Part shown: one piece after another, positions 52,169-62,069 of the stretch | Layout: each line of letters opens with the position of its first letter | Numbering within the stretch: position 1 is the stretch's first letter | Source: Pedobacter panaciterrae | GTDB lineage: Bacteria; Bacteroidota; Bacteroidia; Sphingobacteriales; Sphingobacteriaceae | DNA length: 64,000 nt | Assembly (NCBI RefSeq): GCF_013204795.1 | Contig: NZ_JABMKW010000008.1 | Span: 434,001 to 498,000 of the forward strand | Direction of reading: 5' to 3' | Program-made: the position numbers and the translations under genes | The notes under the pieces: generated by a model | What the model was told of the DNA's origin: nothing | What the model saw: only the letters and a program-made list of their open reading frames with translations | The model's database searches: none

Positions 52169-54553
52169 ATGCTGAAAAATTACTTCAAGATCGCGTTCCG
52201 GAATTTGAAGCGCAATAAATCATATGCACTTACAAATGTGCTTGGCCTGGCACTGGGGATTGCCTCTGCTGTCCTGATATTTGCATTGGTGAAATACCAC
52301 CTGAGTTTTGATGGCTACCATTCTAAAGCCGATAGGGTTTACCGGATCACTACGGAATTTCATGGTGAAGAGACTACTTATAGCACTGGGGTAACTTCGC
52401 CGCTTGCGGAAACCTTCAGAAGTGATTATCCGCTTGCGGAAAAGGTTGCAAGTGTGGCGGCTATTCCCGACAGGGTTATTGCTATTCCTTCGGCCAATGG
52501 CACAGAAGCAAAGTTTGAGGAAAGTCTGGCTTTTGCTGAGCCAGAGTTTCTTGATATCCTGGACTTACCATTGATCCGCGGAAACAAGCAATCGGCATTG
52601 CGTGTGCCCAATACGGCGTTGATTACAGAACGCATTGCCAGGAAATATTTTGGCGGGGCAGATCCTATTGGGAAGACCTTTCGTGTAGATAATATATTTA
52701 GTGTGACAGTTGCAGGGATTCTAAAAGATCTGCCTGTTAATACCGATCGGCCTGAGGAAATTTACGTGCCTTTTGAGCATTTGAAACAACATAGTCCATG
52801 GATGGTTGAAAAGGATTGGTGGTTTAGTGTGAGCAGAAGTCTGCAGTGTTTTATCCTGGTTAAACCGGGTGTAACGCCTGCCAGAATAAAAGAGGCCCTT
52901 ATTGCCATGTCCAATAGTCATTACAATGCGAAAGATGCCAAGTATTTTCAATTCAGGGCGCAACCGCTTTCTGATATCCATTTTAATCCTAATTTGCATG
53001 GTCCGGTTGAAAAGAGAAATCTATGGGCTTTGTCGTTAATCGGCGTTTTCCTGATCATCACCGCTTGTGTGAATTTTATTAACCTGGCCACTGCGCAGGC
53101 GTTGAAGCGTTCTATTGAAATTGGTATCAAGAAAGTGCTGGGGGTGCAGCGCTGGCAGCTGTTCTGGCAGTTTATAGTAGAGACTGCGGCGATTACGATG
53201 CTGGCTATGGTGGTGGCTTTGATTATGGCTGAGTTGAGCTTACCTTATGTGAACCAGTTGTTTGATGTGCAGGTGAAACTTCATCTTTTCAGCGATGTAT
53301 ATATGTTGCTGTTTTTGCCCGCATTGTTCCTTGTTATGATCATGCTGTCGGGTTCTTATCCGGCTTTGATCCTCGCTGGTCTTCAGCCTGTGCTGGCTTT
53401 GAAGGGGAAATTGTCGCAAAAAGATGCCGGTGGTATTTCTATGAGGAGGGGCTTGGTGGTTATGCAGTTTGCTATTTGTCAGCTACTGATTATCGGTACG
53501 CTTGTGGTGGCTGGTCAGGTGCGCTATTCTAGGCAGGCAGATATGGGTTTCCGCAGGGATGCTGTGGTAATGCTTCCGGTTCCGAATAATGAAATTACTA
53601 AACTCAGCGCGCTTAAAGCCGGACTTTCGGGAATAACCGGGGTGGAAAATCTGACGTTTTGTGGTGATGCGCCTGCTTCTGAATTCGCTCCGAGCACTAG
53701 TATTCAGTTTGGTTCCCGCCCAAAGGCCGAAGATTTTGGCATATCAACAAAAGCGGGGGATGCCAATTATGCTTCTATGTTCAATTTGCAAATCCTAGCC
53801 GGGCGTAATTTGATGCCTTCGGATACCGTGCGTGAGTTTCTGGTTAATGAAACCACAGTAAGGAAGCTGGGGTTGGCCAAAAATCAGGATGCTATTGGGC
53901 AAACTGCGGTGATGAATGGTTATAAGGGTACAGTGGTAGGTGTGGTTAAGGATTTCCACAATAAGTCTTTCCATCAGGGTATTGATGCGCTTTATATTAC
54001 CACTTTGCGTGATAATTACGGTGCTTGTGCGGTAAAAGTGAATATGGCAAATATGAATGCTACGCTTGGTGCTATGAAAGACGTATGGGCTAAGGTGTAC
54101 CCGAATAATGTGTATAAGTATGATTTTCTGGATGATAGGATTGCTAAGTTTTATGATCGCGACCGGATTATATTGAATCTGATACAGGTTTTTGCCGGTA
54201 TTGCGATACTGATCGGTTGTTTGGGCTTGTACGGACTGATCTCATTTATGGCTGCTCAAAAAACCAGGGAAGTAGGTGTGCGCAAAGTATTGGGCGCCAG
54301 TGTGCAGAGCATTGTATGGCTTTTTGGTAAGGAGTTTACCCGTTTGCTGCTAATTGCTTTTGTAGTTGCTGCGCCTCTTGGTTGGTGGGTGATGAATAAC
54401 TGGCTCGAGAATTTTCCTTACAGGATCAGTATTGGGGCAGGGATTTTTGTACTGGCAATTCTGGTAAATATGACTGTGGCGGTTTTGACTGTGGGGTACA
54501 GGTCTGTGAAGGCTGCGATGATGAATCCGGCGACAAGTTTGAGGTCGCAGTAG
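52169..54553 (+). CDS. ABC transporter permease, MacB/FtsX type
   Basis: A 794-residue membrane protein: an N-terminal helix (LKNYFKIAFRNLKRNKSYAL, VLGLALGIASAVLIFALV), a large periplasmic MacB-type domain, a first group of helices around 285-400, a second periplasmic domain, and FtsX helices at the C-terminus (GVRKVLGASVQSIVWLFGKEF). The duplicated FtsX layout is that of Bacteroidota ABC permeases linked to antimicrobial-peptide or envelope stress. No ATPase gene is adjacent, so its partner lies elsewhere. It converges on a LytTR response regulator gene, only 21 bases apart. Confidence 0.9.
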   Translation: MLKNYFKIAFRNLKRNKSYALTNVLGLALGIASAVLIFALVKYHLSFDGYHSKADRVYRITTEFHGEETTYSTGVTSPLAETFRSDYPLAEKVASVAAIPDRVIAIPSANGTEAKFEESLAFAEPEFLDILDLPLIRGNKQSALRVPNTALITERIARKYFGGADPIGKTFRVDNIFSVTVAGILKDLPVNTDRPEEIYVPFEHLKQHSPWMVEKDWWFSVSRSLQCFILVKPGVTPARIKEALIAMSNSHYNAKDAKYFQFRAQPLSDIHFNPNLHGPVEKRNLWALSLIGVFLIITACVNFINLATAQALKRSIEIGIKKVLGVQRWQLFWQFIVETAAITMLAMVVALIMAELSLPYVNQLFDVQVKLHLFSDVYMLLFLPALFLVMIMLSGSYPALILAGLQPVLALKGKLSQKDAGGISMRRGLVVMQFAICQLLIIGTLVVAGQVRYSRQADMGFRRDAVVMLPVPNNEITKLSALKAGLSGITGVENLTFCGDAPASEFAPSTSIQFGSRPKAEDFGISTKAGDANYASMFNLQILAGRNLMPSDTVREFLVNETTVRKLGLAKNQDAIGQTAVMNGYKGTVVGVVKDFHNKSFHQGIDALYITTLRDNYGACAVKVNMANMNATLGAMKDVWAKVYPNNVYKYDFLDDRIAKFYDRDRIILNLIQVFAGIAILIGCLGLYGLISFMAAQKTREVGVRKVLGASVQSIVWLFGKEFTRLLLIAFVVAAPLGWWVMNNWLENFPYRISIGAGIFVLAILVNMTVAVLTVGYRSVKAAMMNPATSLRSQ

Positions 54554-54574
54554 CTTTTTGGATAGCAGCAACAC

Positions 54575-55327
54575 TTACTTGCTTATTAACTTAATATATA
54601 CTACCGTTTTAAGCAGGTCTTCTTTTCTGTGGCGTGATATAGGGAGTTGTTTTCCGTCAATAAAAACCCGGCCTCCGGAAATGGCGTCGATTTTACGGAT
54701 GTTAATCAGGTAGGATACATGTATTCTGAAGAACGAATCCTTAGGGAGCATTTCCTCTAATGAGGTCATTGTCTGATGAATAACAAAGGTCTTATCTTTG
54801 AAGTGCAGTTTCAGGTAATTCTGCATTCCTTCCACAAATAGGATATCTTCCCAAATTATTCGCCGGAAAGTATCACCTTGTCTGATGTACATATCTGAGT
54901 CGGAGCCTTCCTTAGTATTTTGTAATACGATACGAGATTGAAACAGATCCAATGCCTTGTTTGCTGCCTGAAAGAATCGTTGAAACTCTAAGGGCTTCAA
55001 CAGATAATCTACAACATTCAACCTGAAGCCTTCCAGTGCATGCGCTGAATAAGCTGTGGTTAATATGGTGAGTGGGGATTTGTCCAGGGATTCTAAAAAC
55101 TCAAGCCCGGACAGCATGGGCATGTTAATATCCAGAAACATCAGGTCAATCTCCTTTACTTTCAATATCTCTGTTGCCTTCATTGCAGAGGTGCAGGTAT
55201 CTACGACCTCAAGAAAATCCAACTGGTTAATGAAGTTGACCACCCCTTTAATTGCGACGGGCTCATCATCCACAACTAAACATCTTAGTGGCTGACTATT
55301 TGTTTGTTTCGGTAGTATCTCTGCCAT
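54575..55327 (-). CDS. LytTR-type response regulator
   Basis: A 250-residue regulator with a receiver domain (VVDDEP, phosphoacceptor Asp66 in MFLDINMPMLSG, lysine in YLLKPLEF) and a C-terminal LytTR DNA-binding domain from YIRQGDTFRRIIWEDILFVEG to PISRHRKEDL. It is 4 bases downstream of the partner kinase gene. LytTR proteins bind direct repeats; targets are unknown. Confidence 0.92.
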   Translation of the reverse strand: MAEILPKQTNSQPLRCLVVDDEPVAIKGVVNFINQLDFLEVVDTCTSAMKATEILKVKEIDLMFLDINMPMLSGLEFLESLDKSPLTILTTAYSAHALEGFRLNVVDYLLKPLEFQRFFQAANKALDLFQSRIVLQNTKEGSDSDMYIRQGDTFRRIIWEDILFVEGMQNYLKLHFKDKTFVIHQTMTSLEEMLPKDSFFRIHVSYLINIRKIDAISGGRVFIDGKQLPISRHRKEDLLKTVVYIKLISK

Positions 55328-55331
55328 AATT

Positions 55332-56345
55332 CTATATTTTGATCACCAGTTTTGTATAATAAGTTGTTTCAGAATCCTTGATTGTCAAGCTATAATCGTT
55401 GGCATAAAGAATATCTAAACGTTTTCTAATGTTGTCTAGTCCTAATCCCGAAACGCTGTCTTTTTCTTGTTGAATATTCGATTTGGAGTTTTCGATTTCC
55501 AGGCAAACCGACTTTGCTGCCTGCTCAAAATTTATCTTTACATAAGCCTCTGATATGCCACGAGAAACATGTTTAAAGGCATTTTCTATAAATGTAATCA
55601 ACAACAAAGGGGGGAATTCCCTGTCGTTATCTTCGACCTTCCAGGAACAATTTATGGTCAGCTCGTTTCCCCAGCGTACTTTTTCTATATCAATAAAGTC
55701 CTTTAAGAATTGAACTTCCTGCTCTATGCTTACTTTTCTGTTTTTCTCGCTGTTGAGTTGATGACGAAGTATTTTAGAATATTTTATTAATAATGAAGAG
55801 GCCAGATCTACATCTTCCAGCATTAGTATGTTGATGTGATTTAGTACATTAAACATGAAATGAGGATTGATTTGCTGATGAAGTATTTGTAATTGGGACT
55901 GAACCAAGGCTTCATGCAGTTTCATGTTTTCCTCATAGAACCTCAATCCGCAAAATCCAAAATTAACGAATAAGGCCACCAGTAAAGCATTTATGTACAT
56001 TATGCCAAATACACTCCTCCCCAATAATAACTCGGATGGAGGAAAAATGCCGCTTTCTTCTAAATAAAGAAAACCATAAAGAATTGCAGGTATAAAAATG
56101 GCAGATATGGCTGACACAAGAAAAAACTGCCCGACGAACAAAAGCATCTTTTTTTGTCTCATTGCTTTTTGTAACAGGTTTTTGCTTAAGTATGTGGTAA
56201 ATGGGTATACGCAGGACATGACGCATAATGCCAACAAGCCACCTTCCACAATAGATGAGTCGGGTATGTATCGAAAGCCAAAGACAATGGTTAGGAATAT
56301 CCATATGAGGATAACAAACCGATCGTAGTTTTTCAAAAGTGTCAT
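55332..56345 (-). CDS. Sensor histidine kinase, LytS-like
   Basis: A 337-residue kinase. About four transmembrane helices come first (residues ~10-140), then the phosphoacceptor helix LQILHQQINPHFMFNVLNHINIL, where the INPHF motif marks the LytS/His_kinase group, and a C-terminal ATPase with NAFKHVSRG and GLGLDNIRKRLDIL. Forms a two-component system with the LytTR regulator; divergent from the barrel gene at 56491. Confidence 0.9.
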   Translation of the reverse strand: MTLLKNYDRFVILIWIFLTIVFGFRYIPDSSIVEGGLLALCVMSCVYPFTTYLSKNLLQKAMRQKKMLLFVGQFFLVSAISAIFIPAILYGFLYLEESGIFPPSELLLGRSVFGIMYINALLVALFVNFGFCGLRFYEENMKLHEALVQSQLQILHQQINPHFMFNVLNHINILMLEDVDLASSLLIKYSKILRHQLNSEKNRKVSIEQEVQFLKDFIDIEKVRWGNELTINCSWKVEDNDREFPPLLLITFIENAFKHVSRGISEAYVKINFEQAAKSVCLEIENSKSNIQQEKDSVSGLGLDNIRKRLDILYANDYSLTIKDSETTYYTKLVIKI

Positions 56346-56457
56346 GCCACAAAGTTAAGGGTATTAATCTATAGACAATTACCAGGCGTCAAAGCGAAAC
56401 GCCCATCGGTCAAAACTATTTTCGACGCGCCGGAATCCCTTTGATATTTGTCTCAAC

Positions 56458-56474
56458 AGACGTAAAAAACGTCT
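56458..56474. promoter_or_regulatory. Palindrome before the barrel protein gene
   Basis: AGACGT-AAAAA-ACGTCT is a perfect 6-5-6 palindrome, 17 bases before the ATG at 56491. Confidence 0.4.
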
Positions 56475-56490
56475 TCTATATATTAAAATT

Positions 56491-57393
56491 ATGAGATTAT
56501 TATTGATTTGTGTTTTTATAAGCGTGACTTGTACAAACATCAGTGCACAGGTTTTTTTCAAGACTGAATATTTTGGGACGTCAAAGTATCAGGTAACAGA
56601 AGGCGACTCTAGTCAGACGATAGGGAATAGTAAGGGTTCAGCAATGGTTTATCAGGGAGGTATAAACATTCCTCTCTCGATGAAGTTGAATGAGAAAAAC
56701 CGCCCTACGATGTGGTCTATTAGCGGAGGCGGGGCATATGTTAAGCTTAATAATAGGAATTTTACTGAACCATTGGTTATTGATGAGATTTTGAATCTGG
56801 GTTTAAGTCTTAATTATCAGCGGCCATTAAATGATAGGTGGTCACTGAAAGCGGGGATAGGTGGCGGAATTTTTATGCCAAGTACTAAATTGTCGCAAAT
56901 CAGGTATAAAAATACATTGGCTAGTGCCAGTGTTGTTTTCATTCGTCATTTGAGGCCGAATCTGGATTTGGGAGGTGGTCTTGCTATCAATAACTCTTTC
57001 GGATTTCCGATGCTATTTCCTGCTTTTTACCTCAACTGGACCACATCCGGACGTTATAGTGTTCATATTTCGCTGAAGGACGGTCTTGAAATGTCGGCAG
57101 GCTACAATGTCAATAAAAACTTAAGGCTAAGTTTTGTAACGGAGATTAACGGACAGATGGCTTTATTGGAACAGGAAGGAAAGGATAAGATATTTACCCA
57201 CCAGTATGTTGTTCTGGGATTGCGTCCGGAAATAAAGGTAGGGAAACGTGTTTCTATACCGCTCACTTTTGGATTAAATGCTACACGGACGGCACAAATA
57301 ACGAATAGAAGTTTAAAGACGATTTTTCAGGATAAAGGGTATTCTTTTAAGGCATCGGCGTATGCTTCAGCAGGGTTGCAGATTGGGTTTTAG
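56491..57393 (+). CDS. Outer membrane beta-barrel protein
   Basis: A 300-residue exported protein with a signal peptide ending near NISAQV. The remainder is alternating strands rich in aromatic and glycine residues (for example GSAMVYQGGINIPLSMKL, WSLKAGIGGGIFMPSTKL, YASAGLQIGF as C-terminus), which suggests an integral outer membrane barrel of the porin or OmpW-like kind. Function unknown. It is divergent from the LytS-like kinase gene, 145 bases away, so the two-component system may control it. Confidence 0.7.
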   Translation: MRLLLICVFISVTCTNISAQVFFKTEYFGTSKYQVTEGDSSQTIGNSKGSAMVYQGGINIPLSMKLNEKNRPTMWSISGGGAYVKLNNRNFTEPLVIDEILNLGLSLNYQRPLNDRWSLKAGIGGGIFMPSTKLSQIRYKNTLASASVVFIRHLRPNLDLGGGLAINNSFGFPMLFPAFYLNWTTSGRYSVHISLKDGLEMSAGYNVNKNLRLSFVTEINGQMALLEQEGKDKIFTHQYVVLGLRPEIKVGKRVSIPLTFGLNATRTAQITNRSLKTIFQDKGYSFKASAYASAGLQIGF

Positions 57394-57396
57394 GGC

Positions 57397-57514
57397 CGTC
57401 GTCATCTCGACGATGGGAGAACCGAGCTCTTCAGCGCAGCTAAATCTCTTGGTTATGAAGCGGTAGCAAGTGATTTGCATGAGCAAGAGATCCCTCGGTT
57501 CCCCGGGATGACGG
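57397..57514. repeat. Palindromic repeat R4 (GTCATCTCGACG type)
   Basis: The left end CGTCATCTCGACGATGGGAG and right end CCCCGGGATGACGG are imperfect inverted copies with a long centre. They match R1 and R7 in their outer parts. Lies between convergent genes. Confidence 0.7.
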
Positions 57515-57602
57515 GTTAGGGTTGCTGGCACCAGGCAAATCCTTGCGATAATTTGATTGCAGGGATTTTTATTTTTTACTAAGGGCAACTTGCTCAAACG
57601 GG

Positions 57603-57623
57603 ATCCTGAAACAAGTTCAGGAT
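57603..57623. repeat. Short palindromic repeat R5 (ATCCTGAA type)
   Basis: ATCCTGAA and TTCAGGAT around ACAAG, with GACG after. The same short hairpin type occurs at 59803 and 62529 in this window. Confidence 0.75.
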
Positions 57624-57654
57624 GACGAGCGATCGGGTAGTGATGATGACGTGG

Positions 57655-58731
57655 CTATTCCATAATTTTATCTGCAAGTTTTGCTGCAAAATCATCCATA
57701 TTGACTGTTCCGGTATTGCTTAGAATGATGATTGTTGAGTCATCTTCCAGGATATGAAAAAGCATTGCCTGAGCACCCATAATGCTGCCCGGTCTTTTAA
57801 TAATGGTATACATCTTATTGTTGATCTTATAATCAAGATAGACCCATACACCCAGGCCATACTCGCCCAGGCCGGAGCTGAACATCTGTTTCAATGTTTC
57901 AGGTTTCAGGAGCTTTCCACCGAACAAAGCATTTGAAAACTTAAGGATATCATCCACTGTGGAGTACATTGCTCCGGAAGCATACCAGTTTTCGATATAC
58001 GCGGGAAGGTCTGGTACCAGTTTTTTGATGTCATTCCTATAGAAATAAGTATTTGCCAGACCGTTTATAATTGTGTTCTGAGTCAGCATTCCGGAATTGG
58101 TTAAGCTTAGTGGAACCAGTATTTTTTCCCGTAAAACTTTCTCAAAACTTTTGCCACTCAACTTCTCGATGATTTTTCCCAGGATAATAAAATCAGCATT
58201 GTTGTAGTCAAATTCTTTGCCCGGTTCTTTTACCAGTTCCATACTGCAAAATTTCTCGAGCATCTGGTCGGAGGTATTTGGTAACTGATATTGAGGGAGC
58301 CCGTTCTTTAGTACTCCCTCGAGCGATGACCCGTTTTCATCCATATTACGCATGCCCGATGTCATGTTGAGTAGTTGCCTTATGGTTACTTTGTTTCCGC
58401 CGGCGCCTTTGTATTCAGGTAGATATGTGATGATCGGCTTTTCTAGGTCTATGTTTCCCTGCTCTACCAGTTGCAAAATGAGTACGGAGGTGAAAGCCTT
58501 TGTGATTGAAGCGACTTTATATCTGGTTTCAGGTTTATTCAGAATGTTTAAGGAAAAGTCGGCCAGACCAAAACTTTTTTTATATACGGGATGCGATTTT
58601 TTGGCAATCAGAATTGTTCCGTTGAAGTTGCTCTTTTTAACATAGGCATCGATAAAAGCCGCAGTCTTGTCGGGTTGTGCGAAAGCGATTGCGACTGTGA
58701 AGAGCAATAAGATGGTGAATGGTCCTCTCAT
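57655..58731 (-). CDS. Serine hydrolase, class C beta-lactamase fold
   Basis: A 358-residue exported enzyme; signal peptide ends near IAFAQP. The catalytic motif S-x-x-K is Ser75-Ile-Thr-Lys78 within YKVASITKAFTSV, the Tyr-x-Asn motif is in FDYNNADFII, and a third motif segment is KRPGSIMGAQ, which differs from the KTG of true class C lactamases. It probably cleaves peptides, lactones or esters rather than antibiotics; substrate unknown. Start chosen at ATG 58731; the frame extends 27 codons upstream. Confidence 0.85.
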   Translation of the reverse strand: MRGPFTILLLFTVAIAFAQPDKTAAFIDAYVKKSNFNGTILIAKKSHPVYKKSFGLADFSLNILNKPETRYKVASITKAFTSVLILQLVEQGNIDLEKPIITYLPEYKGAGGNKVTIRQLLNMTSGMRNMDENGSSLEGVLKNGLPQYQLPNTSDQMLEKFCSMELVKEPGKEFDYNNADFIILGKIIEKLSGKSFEKVLREKILVPLSLTNSGMLTQNTIINGLANTYFYRNDIKKLVPDLPAYIENWYASGAMYSTVDDILKFSNALFGGKLLKPETLKQMFSSGLGEYGLGVWVYLDYKINNKMYTIIKRPGSIMGAQAMLFHILEDDSTIIILSNTGTVNMDDFAAKLADKIME

Positions 58732-58828
58732 GGTGTAAGTATTTGTATAATAGGACCTAATGAGAGAGAGAATGGTTGCATAAGAGGATTGATCACATCC
58801 CAAGCGCTCCAAAATACCTAAAGATTTC

Positions 58829-59677
58829 TTATTTATCGAGAAAGCTTTCCATCATTGGAATAACATAGTCTTCTTCTTTGGAATTGGATTTTAGGGTTGT
58901 TATTTCACCGATGTACTCACCATGTACGCCTGGTATTATGGCTAGTTTTGAGTCGGCAATCTGTCTGCTCATTTCTATAGCGTGCTCGGGTTTTATAACA
59001 TCTTTATCGCCTATTATGATTAGCGTTTTGGCTTTAATGGATTTGATCTGTTCGTCTGGTATGTCTTTAAAATTTACCATGCGCTTTGCGTCTCTGTCGT
59101 GCATTATTTGAAGGCCTTTTGGATCAGGTGTTACAGCCAGATAAGCATCTTTTAGCTCCTGGGGCATATTTGTTAAGTTCGCTTTTTTCATGAAATCCCA
59201 AAATTGTGGAGGCATTCCATTTCGTTTAGAAAGTGCAGAGCCGAGAACGATTTTATCTACAATTTGAGGGTGGCGAATGGCTATTTGTATAGTGGTTGTG
59301 CCTCCGTTACTGAAACCAAAGAAGTCGGCCTTGTCAATTTTCAAATTCTTTAAAAGGGTTGCAACGTCGTCTGCGTCTTGTTCAAAGGTTGCATCTTTAC
59401 CTCTGTCACTGGTTCTTCCGTGAGCCTGCAGTTCAACAGCAATAATCTTTCTGTGTTTAGCAAGCATCGGAATAACTCTTCCAAATGTTGTTTGAATGGT
59501 AGAGCCGCCACCGTGAAGTAAAACAAGGGGTTTGCCGTCTCCATAAATTTCGTAGTACATTTTAATCCCGTTGACTTCTGAGTAGCCGTGAGTTTTGGTT
59601 TGTTCCGGGCGGTTTGTATTGTTACAGGATGATAGTATCAGAGCTGTTAAAACAAGATGTGCGATTGTTCTTTTCAT
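58829..59677 (-). CDS. Lipoprotein alpha/beta hydrolase
   Basis: A 282-residue enzyme with lipobox LILSSC (Cys18). The alpha/beta-hydrolase text is LVLLHGGGSTIQTT, nucleophile elbow FFGFSNGGTTT (Ser in GFSNGG) and catalytic His in PGVHGEY. Acts at the outer face of the inner membrane or the inner face of the outer membrane; substrate unknown. Start at ATG 59677; the frame extends 16 codons upstream, which overlap its operator. Two identical-type palindromes flank its promoter, so it is tightly regulated, yet no regulator gene is next to it. Confidence 0.88.
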   Translation of the reverse strand: MKRTIAHLVLTALILSSCNNTNRPEQTKTHGYSEVNGIKMYYEIYGDGKPLVLLHGGGSTIQTTFGRVIPMLAKHRKIIAVELQAHGRTSDRGKDATFEQDADDVATLLKNLKIDKADFFGFSNGGTTTIQIAIRHPQIVDKIVLGSALSKRNGMPPQFWDFMKKANLTNMPQELKDAYLAVTPDPKGLQIMHDRDAKRMVNFKDIPDEQIKSIKAKTLIIIGDKDVIKPEHAIEMSRQIADSKLAIIPGVHGEYIGEITTLKSNSKEEDYVIPMMESFLDK

Positions 59678-59696
59678 TTTGTAAATTTTGATAATG

Positions 59697-59736
59697 CAAC
59701 CATTTGATTGCAAATATAAGAACAACCAAATGGTTG
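59697..59736. promoter_or_regulatory. Twin palindromic operators at the hydrolase promoter
   Basis: CAACCATTTGATTG (59697-59710) and CAACCAAATGGTTG (59723-59736) share the form CAACCA-WW-TGRTTG and are 26 bases apart, centre to centre. The -7 element lies between them. TetR- or MarR-type binding is a likely reading. Confidence 0.65.
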
Positions 59737-59742
59737 CGCAAA
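59711..59742 (-). promoter_or_regulatory. Promoter of the lipoprotein hydrolase gene
   Basis: On the minus strand TTTG (59742-59739), 20 bases, then TATATTTG (59718-59711). The promoter overlaps one operator and abuts the other. Confidence 0.75.
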
Positions 59743-59802
59743 TGTTTTTAAAAAAAGGTCTGGTTTTGTAAAAGGGGATTACCGGGGAGCTTGCTCAGAA
59801 GA

Positions 59803-59846
59803 GATCCTGACCCGTCAGAGCTGCGAAGCAAAACAAGTTCAGGATG
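59803..59846. repeat. Palindromic repeat R6 (ATCCTGA type)
   Basis: ATCCTGA and TCAGGAT enclose a 28-base centre with GCTGCGAAGCAAAACAAG, a longer form of R5; followed by R7. Confidence 0.65.
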
Positions 59847-59879
59847 ATGGGGTGGTAGCGATGTGCTGAGTCTAGTTGT

Positions 59880-59952
59880 CGTCATCTCGACGCCAGGAGA
59901 GATATCATGGTTATGCTACTTCAAGAGATCTCTCTCTGCGTTCGAGATGACG
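59880..59952. repeat. Palindromic repeat R7 (GTCATCTCGACG type)
   Basis: The left arm starts CGTCATCTCGACGCCAGGAG and the right arm ends GCGTTCGAGATGACG. The centre holds GAGATCTCTCTC. Related to R1 and R4. With R6 it fills most of the 321 bases between the hydrolase start and the aldo/keto reductase stop. Confidence 0.75.
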
Positions 59953-59998
59953 GGTGTAGTGGTTAGGATGACGACAGACCAGGGCGGGTGATGTTTTA

Positions 59999-60973
<975 letters not shown>

Positions 60974-61049
60974 TTATTGCTTTTGAAACTACTGTAGCAA
61001 AGTTGGTTCAATAAAAAATGGAATCATTTGCCATTTGGCAAAAAGTGAT

Positions 61050-61619
61050 TTAGCGAATGTTTTTTCTTATTCTGCTCAATGAAGATTGGGTGATGCCCAG
61101 ATAAGAAGCCACATATGATAGTGGTATACGATTTACCAAGGTTGGGAATTTTTCGAGAAATTCAAGGTAGCGTGTGGCGGCATCCTGCGAGACCAACTGA
61201 CTTCTTCTTTCTAATTTTTTTCTCAGATATGTTGCCGTTATTTTTTGAATGATGCTATCCCAACCAGCAATGGTTTCGGAAATTTCTTTCCAGTCCTTTT
61301 TTGAAAATACAACGAGTTTGGTGTCGGTAACGGCTTGTAAATATTCGGAAGGGGTATAGCTTGTTTCCCCGTCATGGCCGTCCAGAATCAAATGGTTTTC
61401 TTCGATAAAGTAGCGAGTATGTTCTTCGCCTTCATTGTTATAATAGAAAACCCGAAGAATGCCGTGCGTAATAAAGCCAATCTTTGTTACCACTTTTCCT
61501 GCTTCCCAGAAATGTTCGTCTTTATGAAGTGTTACTTCATACGCTTTGCTTGAAATAACGTCAATTTGTTGAGTGGTCAAATTGCCGAATTGTAAAACGT
61601 ATGGTATAAAGCTTTTCAT
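61050..61619 (-). CDS. Crp/Fnr-family regulator
   Basis: A 189-residue regulator of the Bacteroidota type: a cyclic-nucleotide-like barrel (LHKDEHFWEAGKVVTKIGF, then FYYNNEGEEHTRYFIEENH) and a C-terminal winged helix with LSYVASYLGITQSSLSRIR. It is 79 bases upstream of the aldo/keto reductase gene, same strand, and so may be its regulator. No cysteine cluster for iron-sulfur. Confidence 0.9.
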   Translation of the reverse strand: MKSFIPYVLQFGNLTTQQIDVISSKAYEVTLHKDEHFWEAGKVVTKIGFITHGILRVFYYNNEGEEHTRYFIEENHLILDGHDGETSYTPSEYLQAVTDTKLVVFSKKDWKEISETIAGWDSIIQKITATYLRKKLERRSQLVSQDAATRYLEFLEKFPTLVNRIPLSYVASYLGITQSSLSRIRKNIR

Positions 61620-61657
61620 AGGGTAAAGATAAGTTTTTATTAACCTAGGGGAGATGA

Positions 61658-62069
61658 TTAGCTTTTTACGAAATCGCTTATCGTCAGGGTTGTAGTTTTA
61701 TTATACTTTTCTAGAACCAATAAATCATCATCTCCGGTTAATAATATGTCTGCTTTACCATCATGAGCAAGAGATAATAAAAAAATTGTCTTTTGTATCT
61801 CTGCATACTTCCACTTTTGCGGTCACCTCAACAAAGTCGGCATATTCCTGGATGGTCTCTAAGAGTTCCTCAACATCAGAAGCAGGAAAGAAACGGCGAA
61901 ATTTAGGTCTGCGAGTTACTTCAAGAAATTCTTCCAATAATTCAGCACTAAAAATCAAAACACATTTCTTTGAAAAAAGAATATCGTCGAGTTTTGATTA
62001 GTTTTTAGAAATTAAAAAACTAATCCAAAGATTAGTATCTAAGATAACCCGTTGTGGTTTACTTTTCAT
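61658..62069 (-). pseudogene. PIN-family toxin gene, broken
   Basis: From ATG 62069 the frame reads KPQRVILDTNLWISFLISKN, the start of a PIN RNase with its first catalytic Asp (LDTNL), then an in-frame TAA at about 61998. The frame continues as SKLDDILFSKK and IFSAELLEEFLEVTRRPKFRR, and a run of seven T where six keep the frame (near 61791) shifts it. In the other frame the end reads LSLAHDGKADILLTGDDDLL, with the third acidic site. Both lesions are direct reading. The gene overlapped the antitoxin by 11 bases, the usual order being antitoxin first. An ORF of 65 aa at 61761-61958 is only the middle part of it. Confidence 0.85.

Noticed and set aside
57655..58731. True antibiotic-resistance class C beta-lactamase
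   Set aside because: The third motif is not KTG and the general text is that of the broader serine hydrolase group, so resistance is not supported.
61761..61958. 65-aa frame read as an intact small PIN protein
   Set aside because: It lacks the N-terminal catalytic Asp and the C-terminal acidic residues, which are found in the flanking frames; it is the middle of a broken gene.
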